Below are positions 8,321 through 17,413 of a stretch of 64,000 nt of DNA, in pieces (the first letter of the stretch is position 1; each line of letters starts with the position of its first letter). Source of the DNA: Paraburkholderia youngii (GTDB taxonomy: Bacteria; Pseudomonadota; Gammaproteobacteria; Burkholderiales; Burkholderiaceae); NCBI RefSeq assembly GCF_013366925.1, contig NZ_JAALDK010000002.1, positions 1,240,001 through 1,304,000 on the forward strand, in the 5' to 3' direction. The notes under the pieces were generated by a model. It saw only the letters and a program-made list of their open reading frames with translations. It had not been told where the DNA came from and did no database searches. The translations under genes and the position numbers were made by a program.

Positions 8321-8578
8321 TCATGCACGACGGCCACGGCGCTCGCTGCGTGCTTCGAGCGTGGCGAGCCGCGCGAGCAGCAGGCGCGCTTGCGGTTGCA
8401 GCGCCGGCGGCAGTTCGGCATTGGCCTCGATGCGCGCGCGCCAGTAAGCGGGCGTTGCAACTACCGTGCCCTGCCAGTCGACGCAGTCGCGGTGAACGAG
8501 TTGTTCGAGCCGCTGGACCATCGTGCTGATGTGCTTCAGTTCGTTGGCGGCGTCGTTATAGTTGCGCGCGGCATTCAC
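8321..8578 (-). CDS. Hypothetical 85-residue helical protein
   Basis: Unrecognised small protein with a GTG start at 8576-8578 preceded by GGAGAGAACCT. It is predicted to be mostly helical: NAARNYNDAANELKHISTMVQRLEQLV, then YWRARIEANAELPPALQPQARLLLARLATLEARSE. It ends in a basic tail (RRGRRA). It lies 43-49 bases upstream of the 105-residue gene on the same strand, probably in one operon. There are no Cys residues beyond one, no signal peptide and no known motif. Function unknown. Confidence 0.6.
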   Translation of the reverse strand: MNAARNYNDAANELKHISTMVQRLEQLVHRDCVDWQGTVVATPAYWRARIEANAELPPALQPQARLLLARLATLEARSERRGRRA

Positions 8579-8664
8579 AGGTTCTCTCCGGTTTGTTGTT
8601 AGTCGTTGTCGTGAGTCAGCGTTTCGACCCTACCGCGTCGCTCGCTCGGCGCGCCTGTACCGCC

Positions 8665-8862
8665 TCAACGTTTTCGCATCAGGGTCTGGAGCAACGATTC
8701 GCCGTGGTTCGTCACACGCGGACGATGCGCGCCTGACGGTGCGCTTTCGAGCGCGACCAGTTGGCGCTCGAGCAGCGCGTCGAATTCTTCGCGCTCTATA
8801 TCGGTGTAATCCGGCGATGCCTTCACAAGCATAAAAACCGCAAATTCATGAGGGCTCAGCAT
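8665..8862 (-). CDS. Hypothetical 65-residue protein
   Basis: Small acidic-to-basic protein, MLSPHEFAVFMLVKASPD...IEREEFDALLERQLVALES...RPRVTNHGESLLQTLMRKR. The pattern looks like a winged-helix fragment (a helix, a recognition-like segment, then PRVTNHGESLL as in small HTH proteins), but I would not call it DNA-binding without a search. The start at 8862 is preceded by AAGGAAAGACC; the longer start at 8883 has no site. Upstream lies the conserved 26-bp palindrome at 9004-9029, which may control it and/or the divergent lipoprotein gene. Confidence 0.6.
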   Translation of the reverse strand: MLSPHEFAVFMLVKASPDYTDIEREEFDALLERQLVALESAPSGAHRPRVTNHGESLLQTLMRKR

Positions 8863-9003
8863 GGTCTTTCCTTGAGCAGTCAATTTTTCACGGAACGTAC
8901 GTTTGTCGCGTTGTCGACAGTAAGTCGTACCGGTCTGGCGACGTGTCGGAAAACGCCGGAATCAGCATACGCTGGCAACCGCAAGAAGGTGCATAGAGGC
9001 GTA

Positions 9004-9029
9004 TGTCCGAAACTCTGACGTTGCGGACA
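9004..9029. promoter_or_regulatory. TGTCCG-N14-CGGACA palindrome, copy 1
   Basis: Left half TGTCCG at 9004-9009, 14-base spacer, right half CGGACA at 9024-9029. Same geometry as the copies at 10516, 12888 and 27323. It lies between a small minus-strand gene (start 8862) and a plus-strand lipoprotein gene (start 9137), so it could serve either. No TATACT box is present at the 23-24 bp distance seen in the sRNA promoters. Confidence 0.7.
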
Positions 9030-9136
9030 GCCATGCTGGGGCGCGCGGCCCCGCCTTCGCGCGAATTCGAAGAAACCCGTTCGCGACCGATTTGGCGTAG
9101 CGTAGTCAATGTGAATGGCGGTTGAAGGAGGGCGCA

Positions 9137-9400
9137 ATGCCTGACGTCCGACGAGGCTGCCCTCGCGCCATCGATGCGCGGGAGCGCGAAAATTCCGCGA
9201 GGTGCGATCCGAACCGCGACGCGGCGCGCGCTGCGAAAAACCGTCGCACGGCGGCGCTGCGCACAGCGCTCGTCATGACATTCGCGATCGCCGCGACGGC
9301 CGCGTGCGCGACGCCGCCCGAAGCCGGCACGGCGCAGCCTTCGGGTCAACCGACCTGCAACGTGGCCGGCAAGTTCTGCAACACGTTTTTCGGACCTTGA
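9137..9400 (+). CDS. Small putative lipoprotein
   Basis: 87-residue protein with an unusually long charged N-terminus (MPDVRRG...AAKNRRTAALR), a hydrophobic stretch ALVMTFAIAATAAC that ends in a lipobox-like AATAAC, then a short mature part with two further Cys (CNVAGKFCNTFFGP). AAGGAGGGCGCA precedes ATG 9137. An internal ATG near 9275 would give a tighter signal peptide, so the true start may be later. The 26-bp palindrome lies about 110 bases upstream. Function unknown; membrane attachment is inferred from the lipobox. Confidence 0.6.
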   Translation: MPDVRRGCPRAIDARERENSARCDPNRDAARAAKNRRTAALRTALVMTFAIAATAACATPPEAGTAQPSGQPTCNVAGKFCNTFFGP

Positions 9401-9427
9401 CGATACCCGCGGCAGCGACTTGAGCGA

Positions 9428-10312
9428 TCACCCGAGCTCGTTGCTGCGCGGGACTTCGCTGCCTATTTCGGCGCCGGTCGTCGGATCGCTCGAGGGGTCG
9501 GATCGCAGACGCGTGGCCATCGCGGTAACCGCGGCTTGCTGTTGCGCTTCGAGGCTCACCGACGCATTGCCGTCGCCGCCATCCACCGCCGGCTCACCAG
9601 TCCGTATCGTGAGACCGGTGCCGCTGTTCCACGGTGTGTTGATCACCGCTCCGTCGTGCGACATCTTGTAGTAGACGCTCGCGAATTCCTGTCTCGGCGG
9701 CAGCTTGCCCGGCGGGAAACTGGGCGTGATCGCATACAGCGCCTTCTCGAACGACTTCTGATGCGCGACTTCGCGGGTCATCAGAAAGCCGAGCGCCTCG
9801 CGCACGCCGGCATCGTCGGTGACGTTGATCAGCCGTTCATAGATGATCTTCGCGCGCGCTTCGGCGGCGATGTTGGAGCGCAGGTCCGCAGTCGGCTCAC
9901 CGATCGTGTCGATGTACGCGGCACTCCACGGTACGCCGCCGGAGTTCGTCAGCGGCGGTCCGCCGCCGTATAGCACCTGCGTAAGGTGGCTGTCGTTGCC
10001 CGCGCCGTTGAGCTTGCGATACAGATCGGCTTGCTGCTCGACCGCTTCGGCGAGTTCCCCTTTCGCGCCGCGATTCAACATCGCGACGATCGAGCCGATG
10101 ATCTCGAGATGGCTCAGCTCTTCGGTGGCGATGTCGAACAGCATGTCCTTGCGCCCGGGGTCTTCTTCCGCAACGGCCTGCGTGAAGTAGCGCATCGCGG
10201 CGGCCAGTTCGCCTTGCGGACCGCCGAACTGCTCCAGCATCAGATTCGCAAGCCCGGGATTGGTCGTGCCGACGCGAACCGTGTATTGCAGCCTTTTGTT
10301 GTGCATGAACAT
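9428..10312 (-). CDS. Manganese catalase
   Basis: 294-residue dimanganese (pseudo)catalase, a non-haem enzyme that converts hydrogen peroxide to water and oxygen. The ferritin-like four-helix core carries the metal-ligand motifs in order: GELAAAMRYFTQAV, DIATEELSHLEIIGSIVAML, RSNIAAEARAKIIYERLI and GFLMTREVAHQKSFEKAL. The start at 10312 follows GGAGGTCACG; upstream in-frame sequence is not used. The C-terminal 60 residues are low in conservation and hydrophilic. It diverges from hmp, and a conserved 26-bp palindrome lies between them, pointing to a shared stress regulator. Confidence 0.92.
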   Translation of the reverse strand: MFMHNKRLQYTVRVGTTNPGLANLMLEQFGGPQGELAAAMRYFTQAVAEEDPGRKDMLFDIATEELSHLEIIGSIVAMLNRGAKGELAEAVEQQADLYRKLNGAGNDSHLTQVLYGGGPPLTNSGGVPWSAAYIDTIGEPTADLRSNIAAEARAKIIYERLINVTDDAGVREALGFLMTREVAHQKSFEKALYAITPSFPPGKLPPRQEFASVYYKMSHDGAVINTPWNSGTGLTIRTGEPAVDGGDGNASVSLEAQQQAAVTAMATRLRSDPSSDPTTGAEIGSEVPRSNELG

Positions 10313-10515
10313 CGTGACCTCCATTGGAGTTGGTACTTGGGTCTTCGATCCGCCGTGCCACGCGTGCGGAGCGCCGTTCGTCGCGAGCGGCGCGTGGATC
10401 GCCTCGCATGCCGTGTTCCTGGCCGGCTCTCGCATCGCGTCGTTGGCCGGCCCGCGATGGCGTGCGCAGTGGCCGATGGCGTCTACCCCATGCCGCGCGC
10501 TGATCGTCATCGGCA

Positions 10516-10541
10516 TGTCCGTGGCCTTTGGCATATGGACA
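10516..10541. promoter_or_regulatory. TGTCCG-N14-TGGACA palindrome, copy 2, between Mn-catalase and hmp
   Basis: Left half TGTCCG 10516-10521, spacer 14, right half TGGACA 10536-10541. The site is 204 bases upstream of the catalase start and 158 bases upstream of hmp, in a 386-base divergent intergenic region that otherwise holds no gene. Weak -10-like sequences occur on both sides. Same spacing as the three other copies. Confidence 0.7.
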
Positions 10542-10584
10542 GCCGGCATCGGTTGGAGCAGCATGGTCGCCCGGATAGGCTTGA

Positions 10585-11913
<1,329 letters not shown>

Positions 11914-11991
11914 CGCATACGGCGCGTTCCGCGCAACAGTTGCCGCGGAAGCGTCAAGCAGGAATGCAGTTCCCAAGACGGGGAGTGCGGC

Positions 11992-12858
11992 ATGAGAGTG
12001 CACCATCTGAACTGCATTTCGACCTGCCCGTTGTGCGGCATGCTGTTCAACGGGCAACCCGAATCGTTGATTCGCCGCGGGCATCTGGTCTGCCATTGTC
12101 TGCTCGTCGAAAGTTCGGCGGGGCTCGTGCTCGTCGATACCGGTTTCGGTCTGCGCGATGTCGCCGATCCCTATTCGCGCCTCGGCAAATTCTTTCTGAG
12201 GCTGCTGAAGCCCGAGTTCCGGAATGAAATGACGGCGATCAGGCAGATCGAGCGGCTTGGTTTCGACCCGGCCGAGGTGCGCCATATCGTCATGACGCAC
12301 CTCGATTCCGATCACGCGGGCGGCCTCGATGACTTTCCGCACGCGACCGTGCACATGCTCGCGAGCGAGCGTCAGTACGCGGCACAGCAGAAGACCTGGC
12401 TCGACCGGCAGCGCTTCAGGCCGCAGCAGTGGTCGTATCAGAACATGTGGCGCGTGCATTCGCCGCAATACACCGAGCGCTGGGAAGGCTTCGCGAAGGT
12501 GCATCCGATCGAGGAACTCGCGAGTGAGATCGCACTAGTGCCGCTACGAGGCCATACCTATGGTCAAGCGGGCGTCGCGGTGAACGGCGACGGCGGCTGG
12601 TTGCTGCTCGCAGGCGACGCCTATTTCGACAACGGCGAGCTCGACCCGGTGCGTCCGCATTGCGCGCCCGGGTTGCGCTTCTATCAGTGGATGCTCGAAA
12701 AGGACCGCGCGGCACGACTGTACAACCAGCGCCGACTGCGCGATCTGGCGAAGCGGGCGAGTCCCGCGCTGAGGATTTTTTGCAGCCACGAGGTCGACGA
12801 ATTCGAGCGGCTCGCGGGCCGTTCAGTGGCGGTGCCGGCGGAGCAGATGGCAGGATGA
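11992..12858 (+). CDS. Metallo-beta-lactamase-fold hydrolase
   Basis: 288-residue MBL-fold enzyme. The metal motif reads MTHLDSDHAGGLDDF near residue 103; further likely ligands are in PLRGHTYGQAG and LLLAGDAYFD, with a late FCSHEVDEF. The CxxC-like start HHLNCISTCPLCGMLF is typical of a Burkholderia/Pseudomonas subgroup near the AHL lactonases, though lactonases usually have HxHxDH while here it is HLDSDH. GGGGAGTGCGGC precedes ATG 11992. It follows hmp by 78 bases on the same strand and may be co-transcribed. The substrate is unknown; a lactonase or thioester-type hydrolase is possible. Confidence 0.8.
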   Translation: MRVHHLNCISTCPLCGMLFNGQPESLIRRGHLVCHCLLVESSAGLVLVDTGFGLRDVADPYSRLGKFFLRLLKPEFRNEMTAIRQIERLGFDPAEVRHIVMTHLDSDHAGGLDDFPHATVHMLASERQYAAQQKTWLDRQRFRPQQWSYQNMWRVHSPQYTERWEGFAKVHPIEELASEIALVPLRGHTYGQAGVAVNGDGGWLLLAGDAYFDNGELDPVRPHCAPGLRFYQWMLEKDRAARLYNQRRLRDLAKRASPALRIFCSHEVDEFERLAGRSVAVPAEQMAG

Positions 12859-12887
12859 TGGTGCGCGACGCGTTTCGCGTGGAGAAC

Positions 12888-12913
12888 TGTCCGCGATGCA
12901 GGGCTTACGGACA
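12888..12913 (+). promoter_or_regulatory. TGTCCG-N14-CGGACA palindrome, copy 3, upstream of sRNA 1
   Basis: Left half TGTCCG 12888-12893, spacer 14, right half CGGACA 12908-12913. The palindrome ends 23 bp before a TATACT -10 box (12937-12942), so it is centred near -48 of the inferred start. No good -35 hexamer is visible, which fits an activator-dependent promoter. The arrangement is repeated at 27323. Confidence 0.75.
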
Positions 12914-12936
12914 GACTGCGGTGCGGACCGGTTTCC

Positions 12937-12942
12937 TATACT
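12937..12942 (+). promoter_or_regulatory. -10 box (TATACT) of sRNA 1
   Basis: TATACT six bases before the first hairpin of the small RNA. The same hexamer at the same distance occurs before sRNA 2. Transcription is inferred to begin near 12949. Confidence 0.65.
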
Positions 12943-12948
12943 CGATTT

Positions 12949-13030
12949 GTCCTCCGCTTGGACTCGTGGGGACAGCGTTCTCAAATGCGCTTGTGGCGAC
13001 CATGCCGGTCAAAGGCTGGTCGCTTTTTTT
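12949..13030 (+). ncRNA. Small RNA 1: two hairpins plus rho-independent terminator
   Basis: About 82 nt. Hairpin 1 pairs GTCCTC (12949-12954) with GGGGAC (12968-12973). Hairpin 2 pairs AGCG (12974-12977) with CGCT (12988-12991), its loop containing TTCTC. Terminator hairpin is 12996-13023 followed by seven T. The same order of elements and near-identical joining sequence (GGGGACAGCGTT) occur at 27384-27465, so these are paralogues. The architecture recalls the betaproteobacterial toxic small RNA family described in Burkholderia; that assignment is from memory and should be tested with the Rfam model. There is no open reading frame of note inside. Confidence 0.75.
12996..13030 (+). terminator. 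Rho-independent terminator of sRNA 1
   Basis: GCGACCA (12996-13002) pairs with TGGTCGC (13017-13023), followed directly by TTTTTTT (13024-13030). It ends 13 bases before the stop codon of the convergent minus-strand gene. Confidence 0.85.
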
Positions 13031-13043
13031 GCGCGCGCAGTCT

Positions 13044-13559
13044 TCATCGATCCGGCCGCCGCAGCAGCGCGGCCGCGAGCAGGCCGGCGCCGAGCACCAG
13101 GTAGACGTTGCCGAGCGAGCGACGCGACAGGTGCGCCTCGAATCCCGGCGTGAGCCGGTTGGGCACCACCTTGTAGTCGACCACGTACGCGCTTGCCACC
13201 GTCGCGGCGGCGGCTAGCGCGGCGGCGCCGGGCCGTCGTGACGGGACAGGGCCGGCCATCCGGTCAACGAGTTGCTCGAACAGGAATGCCCAGAAGATGG
13301 CGGCCGCCTGATGGATCGCGAAGCCGGTCACCGTATGGCGGATGCTGAAGCCGCGTTCGCGCAACGCGCGTTGCGGCCACATGGAGTGGGTGACCGCATT
13401 GATCGGCGCGAGCGGGCTGCCCGATGCGTCCGCGGATGCCGCCGAGGCCGTCGCCGCCGACAGGCACCCGGACAACAGCCCCGATGGGACGGCCCGGCGT
13501 AGCGTCGCACAGACGGCCTGATACCACGGCGAACCGATTTTGTACTCGCGCATTTTCAT
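13044..13559 (-). CDS. Hypothetical membrane protein
   Basis: 171-residue protein with hydrophobic segments near residues 22-45 (SGLLSGCLSAATASAAS), 82-100 (GFAIHQAAAIFWAFLFEQLV), 112-128 (AAALAAAATVASAYVVDY) and 152-165 (NVYLVLGAGLLAAALL). The C-terminus is basic (RRPDR). MKMREYKIGSPWYQ is the start chosen at 13559, with a GGAG nine bases upstream. The pattern VTHSMWPQRALRERGFSIRHTVTGFAIHQ is shared by uncharacterised Burkholderia inner-membrane proteins. No catalytic motif is seen. It converges on sRNA 1. Confidence 0.7.
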   Translation of the reverse strand: MKMREYKIGSPWYQAVCATLRRAVPSGLLSGCLSAATASAASADASGSPLAPINAVTHSMWPQRALRERGFSIRHTVTGFAIHQAAAIFWAFLFEQLVDRMAGPVPSRRPGAAALAAAATVASAYVVDYKVVPNRLTPGFEAHLSRRSLGNVYLVLGAGLLAAALLRRPDR

Positions 13560-13711
13560 GGCAGCGCTCCAGTGCGGGGGCGCAAACGCACGCCCGATGA
13601 TCGCGGACAGAGGTATGCGCAAGGAGCAGCATGTCGCGTTCCGCACGGACGGGACAGCGCATCGGCCGGGGCCGACTGCGCCGATTCCCTCGCCAGGTCA
13701 GAGTCAGTGCC

Positions 13712-15439
13712 TTAGCTGCAAGTGAAACTACTCGCCGAGTTCACGTCTCCACTCGTGTAGCGGGCCACCTTCGGGTAGGCGCACAGCGGACGCGTGCGCC
13801 CGGCACCCCAGCTAGTCGGCACTTCGCTATTCGGAATCGCGTTGCTGGTGTCGCGAGCCGTTGCGATGACCTGGTTCGGTGCTTGCCCCTGCTCGACCCA
13901 TGCCACCATGGGCGTCAGCATGTCGAACTGATCGGCCGTCGGACCGCCGCTGCAGTGGTTCATCCCCGCTACCGTGAAGAGCCGAGCGAAATTGCTTGCG
14001 TCTCCGCCACTAGCCGTCGATAGGCGTTGATACCAGTCGGTCGTATCGTTCGACGAGAACACCGGATCGCTCGTTCCGTGATAGACGATCAACTTCGCGC
14101 CCCGGCTCCGCAGACCGCTCAGATCGGTCTCGTTCGGCGGGGTCATGAATGACCACGAAGACTCGGAATAGATCCCGCTCGTGGCGAAGATCTTCGGCGC
14201 ATCATTGTCCATGCTGAAGTTCAGACCGTAGGCACCCATCGAACCGAGGATCGAAGCGCTTTGCGGCGGCGACGTAAACACGAAGGCTGCCGCGGCCGGA
14301 TCAAGGCTGATGGAATTGCCTTGCTTCCACGCGGCCCAGCCTGATCCGTTGATACCGACATCATAAGGAAAGCTCGCATAGAGCGCCGTGCCGGCGCTGT
14401 TTTTCGCCCCGGAGAAAATATTTCCAACCGCCTGCTTTTGAGCCGCCGTAAGACAGCTGCCGTCGCGCCCATTGCTCGAACACGTCGGTACGTCGGTGGC
14501 CAGATTGAAGTTCGCCTGGCACGCTTTGATGTCCTGGACCATTCCGTCCGCCACACCATCGAGCGAATCACACTTCGCGATGATCTTCGATGCGATCAGC
14601 TGCCTTTCAGTAGTCGTCAAGCCGGTGGTGATATCGGCAATGCCGGACGAGGTCGTCGCGGTCGCGACGGTGGCGAGCTGTTGCGCGCTCCACAACTCCC
14701 CGATCGCTGCCTTGGGCAAATGAAAGCCGGGGTCACCGGCAATGATGCCGTCGTAATCCGCGAACGATCTGGCTGCCGCCACCATCGCATGACGGCCGCC
14801 GTTCGAGCAGCCTTCGAAGTAGCTGCGGTCGGGGCCCTTGCCATAGGCCAACCTGATCACCTGCTTGGCCATCGGCGTGAGCGTAGCGACGGCGTTATAG
14901 CCATAGTCGAGACGCGCCTGGGGATCGAGACCGAACAACGGGTTTTGCGACCCGGAATGACCTGCATCCGAACTGATCACGGCGAAGCCCATGTTCAGCG
15001 CGTTGTTCAGCGGGCCCCCGCCACTGAGCACTCCCGTCGCCGGCGTCACATTGCCGTCGAGACCACCGTTGGCCTGATAGAAAAAGCGGCCATTCCACGC
15101 AATTGGCAGCCGCATTTCAAAACCGATCGCATAAGTCCGGCCGTCAACGGCGCTCGTGCGTTGATTCATTTTTCCTTCGATCACGCAATGTTCGGGGACG
15201 GACTTTCCCGCCACCGTGAGCGTTCCGGCCGGCACGTCGGTGACTGAGGTAAAGGTCGTGTTGGCAAACGTCAACCTGGCGGCGAGCGCGGCGCAGTCTC
15301 CCGACAGCGTCGCGGGTTGTGCGGCGGAGAGCCGAGGCAATTGCGTCGCACTGGTGGAGAGGGAGTCGGAACCGCCGCCGCAGGCCGCCAGCATCGCGGA
15401 CACGGCCGATACGCATACAGCAATTGAAGTTCGTTTCAT
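13712..15439 (-). CDS. Tannase / feruloyl esterase family lipoprotein
   Basis: 575-residue secreted serine esterase. The N-terminus has a lipoprotein signal (MKRTSIAVCVSAVSAMLAAC then GGGSDS), so it is probably anchored at the outer membrane. The alpha/beta-hydrolase core has the family nucleophile motif FEGCSNGGRHA with Ser212, a YHGTSDPVF acid region and a C-terminal VAGMNHCSGG histidine loop. The Cys next to Ser and the one next to His form the disulfide typical of tannases and mono(hydroxyethyl) terephthalate-like hydrolases. It lies 12 bases downstream of a porin gene and is probably co-transcribed, suggesting uptake and hydrolysis of an aromatic ester. The exact substrate is unknown. 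Confidence 0.9.
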   Translation of the reverse strand: MKRTSIAVCVSAVSAMLAACGGGSDSLSTSATQLPRLSAAQPATLSGDCAALAARLTFANTTFTSVTDVPAGTLTVAGKSVPEHCVIEGKMNQRTSAVDGRTYAIGFEMRLPIAWNGRFFYQANGGLDGNVTPATGVLSGGGPLNNALNMGFAVISSDAGHSGSQNPLFGLDPQARLDYGYNAVATLTPMAKQVIRLAYGKGPDRSYFEGCSNGGRHAMVAAARSFADYDGIIAGDPGFHLPKAAIGELWSAQQLATVATATTSSGIADITTGLTTTERQLIASKIIAKCDSLDGVADGMVQDIKACQANFNLATDVPTCSSNGRDGSCLTAAQKQAVGNIFSGAKNSAGTALYASFPYDVGINGSGWAAWKQGNSISLDPAAAAFVFTSPPQSASILGSMGAYGLNFSMDNDAPKIFATSGIYSESSWSFMTPPNETDLSGLRSRGAKLIVYHGTSDPVFSSNDTTDWYQRLSTASGGDASNFARLFTVAGMNHCSGGPTADQFDMLTPMVAWVEQGQAPNQVIATARDTSNAIPNSEVPTSWGAGRTRPLCAYPKVARYTSGDVNSASSFTCS

Positions 15440-15451
15440 TTTCGACCCGTA

Positions 15452-16594
15452 TCAGAACATGTGTTTGATGCCGACCATCACGCCCGTTTGACCCATGCCC
15501 GCGCCTGGCGTGGTCCCGCCACCGCCGCCGCTCACCGAATAGCGCGCCTTCGCACTGTTCGCCAGATACGCTGCCTGCGCATAGACCGACGAACGCTTGC
15601 TCAGCAGATAGGTGGTGCGTAACGTTCCCATCGTGGCGCGGGTATCGTGGTCGCTATTGATGATGCGAAACACTTCGCCATCGAGGAGGAATGCAGGCGT
15701 GACCATGTACGAAGCGCCGAGGAAGAACAGGTCCGAACGGATATTGGGCACGCTTGGCGACTGGGTCACTACGCGGCGTCCAATCCAACCGGCGCCGATC
15801 TTCGCGCCTGCGTACTGCGCATAGGCGCTCAGTTGCGTACGGGCGTCCTTGTCCGCGGCGTTGATCAGAGGTGTCGGCGCAACACCGTCGAAGAAGTTGG
15901 CGGCTGCCGTCGCGCCGCCGCGTTGCTCCTCGTACGACGCGGCAGCGCCGAAATATTGCGAGTCGTACTTGAGCATTGCGGACCAGTCGCGACATTCCGT
16001 GGCGTGGCCTGGAACGGAGCCGGTACAGGTTCCTTGTCCCGGCGAGTTGCCGGTACCCGCAGCGTCCCGTCCGAATGAATAACCCACGCCCAACGTAAAG
16101 CCTTTGTACGAGCCGAGATAGGTGATCGAGTTGTCGGTGCGCGCGTTGGGCACATAGGCATCCAGCGAGCCCATGCCGTAGATGTCCGGACCGATGATGT
16201 CGGCGCCCTGGACCGCGAGATAGGTCATCGTGTACTGACGGCCGAACGCGAGCGTTCCATACGGGCTCTTCACGCCGATGAACGCCTGGCGTCCAAACAG
16301 CCTGCCGCCCTGTCCGGAACTGCCATCGCGCAGGTTGAAGCCGCTTTCGAGAGTGAACACAGCGCTGTAGCCGCCGCCTAGATCTTCGTTGCCACGCAGC
16401 CCCCAGCGCGATGGGAACTCACCGGTAACGGATGGCATGCGAACGACGCTGTCGCCGTTCGCGTTCGCGTGTGAGACATACTCGATCCCTGTGTCAACGA
16501 TGCCGTACAACGTGACGCTCGATTGCGCCGAGGCTCCTGCGCTCAGCGCGCAGAGCGCACCGAACATGAGGACGTGAGTCGACTTCAATTGCAT
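15452..16594 (-). CDS. Gram-negative porin, Burkholderia OmpC-like family
   Basis: 380-residue outer-membrane trimeric porin. It has a signal peptide (MQLKSTHVLMFGALCALSAGASAQ), mature start SSVTLYGIVDTGIEYVSHAN, the ESGFNLRDG and LFGRQAFIGVKSPYGTLAFGRQYT segments of the 16-strand family, and ends GVMVGIKHMF with the terminal Phe needed for Bam-dependent assembly. It is the first gene of a two-gene unit with the tannase-like esterase and likely admits its substrate or products. Two matching palindromes lie 115-215 bases upstream. Confidence 0.93.
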   Translation of the reverse strand: MQLKSTHVLMFGALCALSAGASAQSSVTLYGIVDTGIEYVSHANANGDSVVRMPSVTGEFPSRWGLRGNEDLGGGYSAVFTLESGFNLRDGSSGQGGRLFGRQAFIGVKSPYGTLAFGRQYTMTYLAVQGADIIGPDIYGMGSLDAYVPNARTDNSITYLGSYKGFTLGVGYSFGRDAAGTGNSPGQGTCTGSVPGHATECRDWSAMLKYDSQYFGAAASYEEQRGGATAAANFFDGVAPTPLINAADKDARTQLSAYAQYAGAKIGAGWIGRRVVTQSPSVPNIRSDLFFLGASYMVTPAFLLDGEVFRIINSDHDTRATMGTLRTTYLLSKRSSVYAQAAYLANSAKARYSVSGGGGGTTPGAGMGQTGVMVGIKHMF

Positions 16595-16707
16595 GGTGAT
16601 ATCTCCGGACCTGTTGTTTGCTTTTTTTGTTGAGCTGCGGTTGTGGATCTTGGGTACGACCTGGTCTTTCGCTCGGAGCCGGCGCAGCGGCCTGAGTGCG
16701 ACAATTA

Positions 16708-16728
16708 AATATCAGGTAGGCTGATATT
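16708..16728. promoter_or_regulatory. Operator-like palindrome 1 upstream of the porin
   Basis: Perfect inverted repeat AATATCAG (16708-16715) and CTGATATT (16721-16728) around GTAGG. The core TATCAG-N5-CTGATA is repeated 84 bp away at 16794-16810. The AT-rich surroundings of both sites fit a promoter region. This type of short TATCAG-like palindrome is often bound by GntR/FadR-family repressors, but no regulator gene is adjacent. Confidence 0.65.
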
Positions 16729-16793
16729 ATGGTTAAAAATTAAGCGCGTCCTGAAAACGCGCCCGTCCGTCCGTCGTGATGTTCTGTATTTGA

Positions 16794-16810
16794 TATCAGG
16801 TACCCTGACA
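16794..16810. promoter_or_regulatory. Operator-like palindrome 2 upstream of the porin
   Basis: TATCAG (16794-16799), spacer GTACC, CTGACA (16805-16810): one mismatch from the first site. The centres are 84 bp apart, eight helical turns, which would place both on the same DNA face and allow looping. Confidence 0.6.
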
Positions 16811-17095
16811 ACGCAAGCGCGAAGTATTCGGTAGATTCCCCTAGTTCCCCCGCACAACCCTGCGTCCGAGTAAGCTTTTAGTCCGTTGGTAGCGCGTATC
16901 TTCCATCTCGTAGAGTTGGAGCGGGAATGCAGGATGCGACGGCCACGGAGCGCCAGGTCGGAAGTGAGGGCGCAAGCTTGCGGGGAATTTCGGCACTGAC
17001 GCGGGTATTTTTGCAGGCCGTTTCGTGGACGCTGGAGTTATGCAAACAACACACGAATCGGCTTGGGCCCAGTAAGGAGCAAACAGGATGTTGCC

Positions 17096-17413
17096 ATGAG
17101 TAATTTGACTACTAGCGTGGCACGACGCGTCGTATTTGCCATTGCGGGGTTCTGGGTATACAGCGGCGCCGCCAGCGCTGCTTGCCCGGCATACGTGGAA
17201 CTGTCTTCCGGCACGGTCTTCGATCTGGCGAAGCTGATTGCAGACAATGGGTCACCGTCGGCGGCGCTGGAAAAAGCTCGCGCCGATCTGGCGCAAGTGA
17301 GCCGCGCCGGTGAGTGTTCAACGATCGAGCACACCCGTCGCCACGCAGAGTGCGTGGAAATCGTCGAAGCGACCCACAGAGCGGTAGCTGCTTTGGAACG
17401 TTGTTCCCGGTAG
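17096..17413 (+). CDS. Hypothetical periplasmic protein
   Basis: 105-residue protein with a plausible Sec signal (MSNLTTSVARRVVFAIAGFWVYSGAASAAC) and a mature domain with four further Cys-free helices and Cys pairs (AACPAYVE, AGECSTIEHTRRHAECVEIVEATH, LERCSR). AAGGAG lies about 17 bases upstream of ATG 17096, which is far, so the start is not certain. It is predicted to be helical and exported, perhaps disulfide-bonded. There is no recognised family. It is isolated between the porin promoter and the suf region. Confidence 0.55.
   Translation: MSNLTTSVARRVVFAIAGFWVYSGAASAACPAYVELSSGTVFDLAKLIADNGSPSAALEKARADLAQVSRAGECSTIEHTRRHAECVEIVEATHRAVAALERCSR

Noticed and set aside
13598..13620. CGGACA right half-site near 13604
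   Set aside because: No TGTCCG 14 bases upstream.
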